From: Prochlorococcus marinus XMU1408
GTDB lineage: Bacteria; Cyanobacteriota; Cyanobacteriia; PCC-6307; Cyanobiaceae
DNA: 64,000 nucleotides
Reading direction: 5' to 3'
Assembly: GCF_003208055.1 (NCBI RefSeq)
Contig: NZ_QJUE01000001.1
Location: 1-64,000, forward strand
Within the stretch, counting starts at the first letter, position 1; every line of letters starts with the position of its first letter. Positions 59,289-64,000 of the stretch are shown piece by piece. The notes below the pieces were generated by a model. That model was not told the origin of the DNA, made no database searches, and was given only the letters and a program-made list of their open reading frames with translations. The translations under genes were made by a program, and so were the position numbers.

Positions 59289-61085
59289 ATGGAAGGATCT
59301 GATAGGAGCAAACAAGGAAAGAACCAAGTGAGTACAGTCACAACTTTTCCGATTCCATATGCTCTAGAAGGCTTTAAAGAAAATCATACTTCTATTACCA
59401 ATAGCTCCATATCATCTAAAGAGCAAATAATTAATCAAGCTCTTAAGTTGCATTCACAAGGAAATATTTCAGAAGCAAAAAAATATTATCAATATTGCAT
59501 TGATCAAGGTTTTAGTAATCACAAAATTTTGTCTAATTATGGAAGCATCCTAAAAGATCTTGGCAACTTACAAGAAGCCAAATTAGCTACTCGCAAAGCT
59601 ATTCAACTTAAACCTGACTACGCAGAAGCTTATTGCAATCTAGGAAGCATATTAAAAGATCTTGGCAACTTACAAGAAGCCAAATTAGCTACTCGCAAAG
59701 CTATTCAACTTAAACCGGATTTCGCAATAGCGCACTCCAATCTAGGAGGAATATTTATAGATATCGGCAACTTACAAGATGCAGAATTGGCTATTCGCAA
59801 AGCCATTCAACTTAAACCCGATTTAGCGAGTGCTCACTTCAATCTAGGCATCATCTTGAAAGATCTTGAGAAATTGTATGACGCAGAATTAGCTACTCGC
59901 AAAGCGATTCAACTTAAACCTGATTATACAGAAGCTTATACCCAGCTTGGAAATATTTTGAGAGATCTTGGCAACTTAGATGATGCTGAATTATCACTAC
60001 GAAAAGCTATTGAACTCAAACCTGACTTTGCAGATGCTTATTCCAAGCTTGGGAACATCTTGAGAGATCTTGGTAATCTACATGATGCTGAATTATCACT
60101 ACGAAAAGCTATTGCATTAAAACCTAACTTTGCAGATGCTTATTTTAATCTCTCATTAATAGAGCTACTAAAAGGAAATTATCAATCTGGTTTAGATAAC
60201 TATGAATATAGATTCTTGACAAATAAGCCAATTATTCCACACTGCAAAAGAGAAATCAAAAAACTTACTAATAAAAAACTACAAAAAGAAAATAAGACAT
60301 TAGTCGTTACTGAACAAGGTTTAGGTGATACGCTTCAATACATGCGCTTCATACCATATCTAAGAAATAAAGGTTTTGACATTTCTTTTTGTGCGCAGAA
60401 AAAACTACATACATTGATCAAAGCATCAGAGATAGATCCAAATCCATTAACTCCAGATCAAGCAAAACATTTTTTGGATTGTGATGTGATACCCCTTTTG
60501 TCATTACCACGATCCCTTGGAATTACACCAAGAAATTCAATTGTTTCAAAACCATATATTTTTCCAACAAATAAACTTGTCAAAAAATGGAAAGATGCCC
60601 TTTCCCAAGAAAAAAAAACAATTATTGGTATAAATTGGCAAGGTAATCCAGATGTCGAAAAAAATATGCTAAGAGGTAGATCATTAAGTCTTGAACTTTT
60701 CTCTACTCTTTCAAGAAATAATAATTTAAAATTTGTATCCCTACAGAAAGGTTTTGGTTCAGAGCAGTTAAAAAATTGCTCGTTTAGGTATCAATTTGTG
60801 GGATGTCAATCAGAGATAGATTCGACTTGGGATTTTCTTGAGAATGCTGCCATTATTGCCAACTGTGATTTGATTATTACTTCTGACACTTCAATAGCTC
60901 ATTTAGCTGGAGGAATGGGAAAAAAAGTTTGGCTTCTTTTAAGAGATATTCCTTATTGGACTTGGGGACTTGAAGGAGACAGTAGCTTTTGGTATCCATC
61001 GATGAGATTATTTCGACAGAAAGAAAGACATAATTGGAATGAAGTCATGAATAGAGTCTCTGAACAACTAAATAATGAAATGTAA
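59289..61085 (+). CDS. TPR-repeat protein with GT9-like glycosyltransferase domain
   Basis: 598 residues. The N-terminus contains the leader motif FPIPYALEGF (about 20-29), then the helical module SKEQIINQALKLHSQGN and seven 34-residue TPRs (about 75-310). The C-terminal domain (about 336-598) resembles heptosyltransferase-like GT9 enzymes: VTEQGLGDTLQYMRF, GINWQGNPD, and TSDTSIAHLAGGMGKKVW with the nucleotide-sugar-binding region. Such proteins are thought to build surface polysaccharides or lipopolysaccharide. Acceptor and sugar are unknown. A near-twin starts at 63,045, and an FkbM relative lies between them. Confidence 0.9.
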   Translation: MEGSDRSKQGKNQVSTVTTFPIPYALEGFKENHTSITNSSISSKEQIINQALKLHSQGNISEAKKYYQYCIDQGFSNHKILSNYGSILKDLGNLQEAKLATRKAIQLKPDYAEAYCNLGSILKDLGNLQEAKLATRKAIQLKPDFAIAHSNLGGIFIDIGNLQDAELAIRKAIQLKPDLASAHFNLGIILKDLEKLYDAELATRKAIQLKPDYTEAYTQLGNILRDLGNLDDAELSLRKAIELKPDFADAYSKLGNILRDLGNLHDAELSLRKAIALKPNFADAYFNLSLIELLKGNYQSGLDNYEYRFLTNKPIIPHCKREIKKLTNKKLQKENKTLVVTEQGLGDTLQYMRFIPYLRNKGFDISFCAQKKLHTLIKASEIDPNPLTPDQAKHFLDCDVIPLLSLPRSLGITPRNSIVSKPYIFPTNKLVKKWKDALSQEKKTIIGINWQGNPDVEKNMLRGRSLSLELFSTLSRNNNLKFVSLQKGFGSEQLKNCSFRYQFVGCQSEIDSTWDFLENAAIIANCDLIITSDTSIAHLAGGMGKKVWLLLRDIPYWTWGLEGDSSFWYPSMRLFRQKERHNWNEVMNRVSEQLNNEM

Positions 61086-61426
61086 GAATAATACTTGAAT
61101 ATAATAACAACAGATTAGTAGTTAATATTATTGCTCTCAAAATTATATCTTAAAAGCGTCATTCCCATGAATCTCAATTACTACCCTTATCTTATATAAT
61201 TAATATATGAAATAGAAAAGAGACATTATTAACTTAGGATATTTCTCAATGAAGTAAATAAGATTAAATCATGGTAAAGAATTTCTACTTGTATTCAATA
61301 TCTCATTCCGAAGATATAATGTTAAAGAAAGCCTTATTATAGTCGTTTCATAAATTTAACAAAAGATTTAAGAAGGACTATAAATAAAAAAATAATTATA
61401 GTAGAATTAAAAATAAAATAGACCAA
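61086..61426. other. Intergenic region, no gene seen
   Basis: 341 very AT-rich bases between two same-strand TPR-family genes. No hairpin terminator, ORF above 25 codons, or repeat shared with the other spacers is recognised. Confidence 0.55.
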
Positions 61427-62518
61427 ATGGAAGATTTTAGAAAAAATAAACCACTGAAAAAAAAAATCACTGAAATAAAAATATTTACAGTTCCATTTGC
61501 TTTAGAAGAAAACAAACAAAATCTTTCTTTTGATACTAATAGACATTACAAATATTCTAAAGAAGAAATAATTAATCAAGCATTTAAATTTCATTCAGAA
61601 GGAAACATTCAAGAAGCAATAAAGTATTATCAATTTTTTGTAGAAAAAGGTTTTAAAGATTACCGAATTTTTTCTAACTATGGAGCAATATTAAAAGATC
61701 TTGGCAACTTAGAAGCTGCAGAATTATTTACTCGTAAAGCTATTGAAATCAATCCTGATTTTGCTTTGGGATATTCTAATCTTGGCAAAATATTAAACGC
61801 GTGTGGTAAATTAGAAGAAGGAGAGTTAGAAAAGAATAAAGGTATTAATTTAAGTTTTATTCAGAATATTGATGCTAAAAATAAAGAAGAGTGTTTAAAA
61901 AATCTATCTCTCTCAAAATCACAATTTAAACAGGATCTATTTGTTCTCAGTGAATTGAATTTTAAAAAAAATGGCTTTTTCGTAGAATTCGGTTCTTACG
62001 ATGGTTTAACTGGTTCTAATTCATATATATTAGAAAAATATTTTAATTGGAATGGCATACTAGCTGAACCCTGTATCTCTTGTTATGAGCAATTAAAAGA
62101 AAACCGTTCAGTGATTATAGAAACTAAATGTGTATGGAAAATATCAGGAGAAGAAATCATATTTAATGAACCATTTTCACATAAACAAAATTCTACAATA
62201 GATAGTATTTCGGATAACAGAAAAAATATTTACAAGGAGGGAAATAGATATAAAGTTAAAACTATTTCATTATTAGATTTATTAGAAAAAAATAATGCAC
62301 CAAGATTTATAGATTACTTATCTATAGATACTGAAGGTAGTGAATTTGAAATTCTAAATGTATTTGATTTTAAAAAATATAAATTTAATGTGATTACATG
62401 TGAACATAATTTTACCCCTATGCGAGAAAAAATTTATAATTTATTAACAAGTAAAGGTTATCAAAGAAAATTAACAAATATATCAAGAGTTGATGATTGG
62501 TATGTTCTTAATGAATAA
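61427..62518 (+). CDS. TPR-repeat protein with FkbM methyltransferase domain
   Basis: 363 residues. The leader motif appears as FTVPFALEEN (about 21-30), followed by SKEEIINQAFKFHSEGN and only two to three TPR units (about 50-140). The C-terminal FkbM-type S-adenosylmethionine methyltransferase (about 183-363) has FVEFGSYDGLTGSNSY and the late motif YLSIDTEGSEFEIL. FkbM enzymes O-methylate sugars in antibiotics and polysaccharides, so glycan methylation is a reasonable inference. It lies between two TPR-glycosyltransferase paralogues. Confidence 0.88.
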   Translation: MEDFRKNKPLKKKITEIKIFTVPFALEENKQNLSFDTNRHYKYSKEEIINQAFKFHSEGNIQEAIKYYQFFVEKGFKDYRIFSNYGAILKDLGNLEAAELFTRKAIEINPDFALGYSNLGKILNACGKLEEGELEKNKGINLSFIQNIDAKNKEECLKNLSLSKSQFKQDLFVLSELNFKKNGFFVEFGSYDGLTGSNSYILEKYFNWNGILAEPCISCYEQLKENRSVIIETKCVWKISGEEIIFNEPFSHKQNSTIDSISDNRKNIYKEGNRYKVKTISLLDLLEKNNAPRFIDYLSIDTEGSEFEILNVFDFKKYKFNVITCEHNFTPMREKIYNLLTSKGYQRKLTNISRVDDWYVLNE

Positions 62519-63044
62519 GTTTATTTCCAATCATCTCTACGTATTATAAGAGGATAAAAACATTTTACCTAAAAGCAAAAGATAGTTTCCGAAGATAAAG
62601 CTAAATCACTTAAAGGCATGCGCTCAATTAGTTTCTAAGATAAAGTCCTGACTAATCAAAGATGAAAAGATTTTTGATTAAAAAATCAATAAAAAAGTAT
62701 TTCTATTGCAAAAAAAATAGTATATATATATTGAATTAATTAAATTCTACTTATAGTAAAATTTTATAGAAAAATCATTCTAAAGGAATAATCAAATAGC
62801 ATGACCTTTCTCAAATCTAATTACTAACTCAGCTAATTTATATAAAAACTCTCATCAGCAAAATATAAAAGACACTTTTGAGACCTTTCCGAGGCATAAG
62901 CGAGTCAAATGCGGGGTGTCACCATTGTGGCATATTAATAAAAATAGCTATTATAGTATTGAAAATTATTCCACTTATACTATTTATATGATTAGATAAA
63001 CATTCTCAAGTAAATACTTCTTATTTCTTTTTATAAAATAAAAA
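62519..63044. other. Intergenic region with hairpin and GC-richer block
   Basis: 526 bases. TAATCAAAGAT (62,653-62,663) pairs with ATTTTTGATTA-side bases at 62,670-62,680 to form an 11-bp stem with a 6-base loop. At 62,883-62,934 a block is much richer in G and C than its surroundings and contains GGTGTCACC. No ORF or known RNA is recognised in either. Confidence 0.5.
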
Positions 63045-64000
63045 ATGAAGGAATCTGATAAGAAAGAGCAAGGGAACAAACCTATTAATGAAGTAATCAC
63101 ATTCCCAATTCCATATTCTTTAAGCGGAATTAAAAGTAATAATACTAATAGTAGAAAACTTCCTTCTAAAATTACTAAAGAACAAATCATTAAGCAAGCT
63201 ATTAAATTACAACTACAAGGTAATATTAAGAAAGCATCAAAATACTATCAATATTGTCTTTCTCAAGGATTTAAAGACACAAGAATATTTTGTAATTATG
63301 GCATCATATTAGAGAATCTAGGAAAGTTAAAGGAAGCAGAATTATTATTTCTTAAAGCAATTGAACTGAATCCTAATTCCGCAGAAGCACATTCTAATCT
63401 GGGCATCATATTGAAAGATCTTGGCAACTTAAAAGAAGCAGAATTATCACTTCGTAAGGCAATTAAATTAAATCCTGATTTTGCAATGGCTCATTCCAAT
63501 CTGGGAAACGTATTAAGTGATATCGGCAACTTAAAAGAAGCAGAATTATCACTTCGTAAGGCAATTAAATTAAATCCTGATTTTGCAATGGCTCATTCCA
63601 ATTTGGGAAACGTATTAAGTGATATCGGCAACTTAAAAGAAGCAGAATTATCACTTCGCAAGGCAATTGAATTGAATCCTGATTATGTTGAAGCATCTGC
63701 AAATCTTTCAGTACTTGAACTACTGCGCGGCGACTATAAAAATGGTCTGGAAAATTATGAATTTAGATTTCACCAAAAAAAAACAATTATTCACTCAAAA
63801 CCACAGATTAACAAAGTAGATAATAACAAACTCCCAAAAGATGAAAAGCTATTAATAATTAGTGAGCAAGGGTTAGGAGATACGCTTCAATATATGCGCT
63901 ATATCCCTTATCTTAGAGAGCAAGGTTTTAATGTTTCCTTTTGTGCTCAAGAAAAACTACATTCATTGATCAAAGCATCAAATATTGATCCAAACCCATT
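63045..64000 (+). CDS. TPR-repeat protein with GT9-like glycosyltransferase domain (3' end beyond window)
   Basis: Open reading frame from ATG 63,045 to the window edge, 318 codons seen. It starts MKESDKKEQGNKPINE, has the leader motif FPIPYSLSGI, the module TKEQIIKQAIKLQLQGN, and about five TPRs, two of which are almost identical at DNA level. From about residue 268 it enters the same GT9-like domain as the protein at 59,289 (ISEQGLGDTLQYMRYIPYL, FNVSFCAQEKLHSLIKAS). The C-terminal catalytic half is not visible, so completeness cannot be judged. It is a paralogue in tandem with 59,289, with the FkbM gene between them. Confidence 0.88.
   Translation, partial: MKESDKKEQGNKPINEVITFPIPYSLSGIKSNNTNSRKLPSKITKEQIIKQAIKLQLQGNIKKASKYYQYCLSQGFKDTRIFCNYGIILENLGKLKEAELLFLKAIELNPNSAEAHSNLGIILKDLGNLKEAELSLRKAIKLNPDFAMAHSNLGNVLSDIGNLKEAELSLRKAIKLNPDFAMAHSNLGNVLSDIGNLKEAELSLRKAIELNPDYVEASANLSVLELLRGDYKNGLENYEFRFHQKKTIIHSKPQINKVDNNKLPKDEKLLIISEQGLGDTLQYMRYIPYLREQGFNVSFCAQEKLHSLIKASNIDPNP
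63431..63634 (+). repeat. Nearly perfect 102-bp tandem duplication inside TPR array
   Basis: Two adjacent 102-base units (63,431-63,532 and 63,533-63,634) differ at a single base (C versus T, synonymous). Each encodes one 34-residue TPR. This is a very recent unit duplication or gene conversion. Confidence 0.95.

Overview
The window is low-GC chromosomal DNA from a marine picocyanobacterium, most likely Prochlorococcus. The order dnaN, PRC-barrel gene, purL, purF, type IIA topoisomerase A subunit, TPR gene, queG, DUF502, nusB, ftsY, RsbU-type phosphatase, argH is the conserved start of the Prochlorococcus/marine Synechococcus chromosome. Cyanobacterial hallmarks include gap2, cbiD, the Flv3/Flv1 pair, a glycine-rich RRM protein and biosynthetic arginine decarboxylase. 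Base composition and the many TPR paralogues suggest a low-light (NATL-like) ecotype, but this is inference.

Layout. 1-36,800 is dense core genome: replication clamp and purine synthesis; topoisomerase and queuosine genes on the minus strand; nusB/ftsY; argH; RNA-binding protein; a GrpE-DnaJ-TusA-like-RsgA run; murC/murB; gap2; thiL; a lumenal cyclophilin; efp-accB; pdxA; a patch of small conserved genes with an orphan HNH nuclease (30,966-32,599); then an aminotransferase, cbiD and guaA. Spacing is very tight and several convergent genes overlap at their 3' ends.

36,970-39,285 is a TPR-methyltransferase gene set between guaA and argJ, with unusually wide flanks for this genome. 39,518-56,694 is core again: argJ, coaE, gatB, a ThiO-like oxidase, ndk, speA, alaS, the flv3-flv1 operon, an FMN reductase, PBP2 and two conserved hypotheticals.

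From about 56,700 to the window end the character changes: long AT-rich spacers, orphan small genes, a candidate Yfr1-like small RNA (57,415-57,497), and three TPR-family genes. These three and the gene at 36,970 share an N-terminal helical module and TPR array but carry different C-terminal enzymatic domains: class I methyltransferase, GT9-like glycosyltransferase (twice), or FkbM methyltransferase. This looks like a cell-surface glycan or other surface-modification island built by domain shuffling, and it is the most interesting part of the window. The last gene runs off the window edge.

No rRNA or tRNA gene, insertion sequence, prophage or CRISPR array was recognised.
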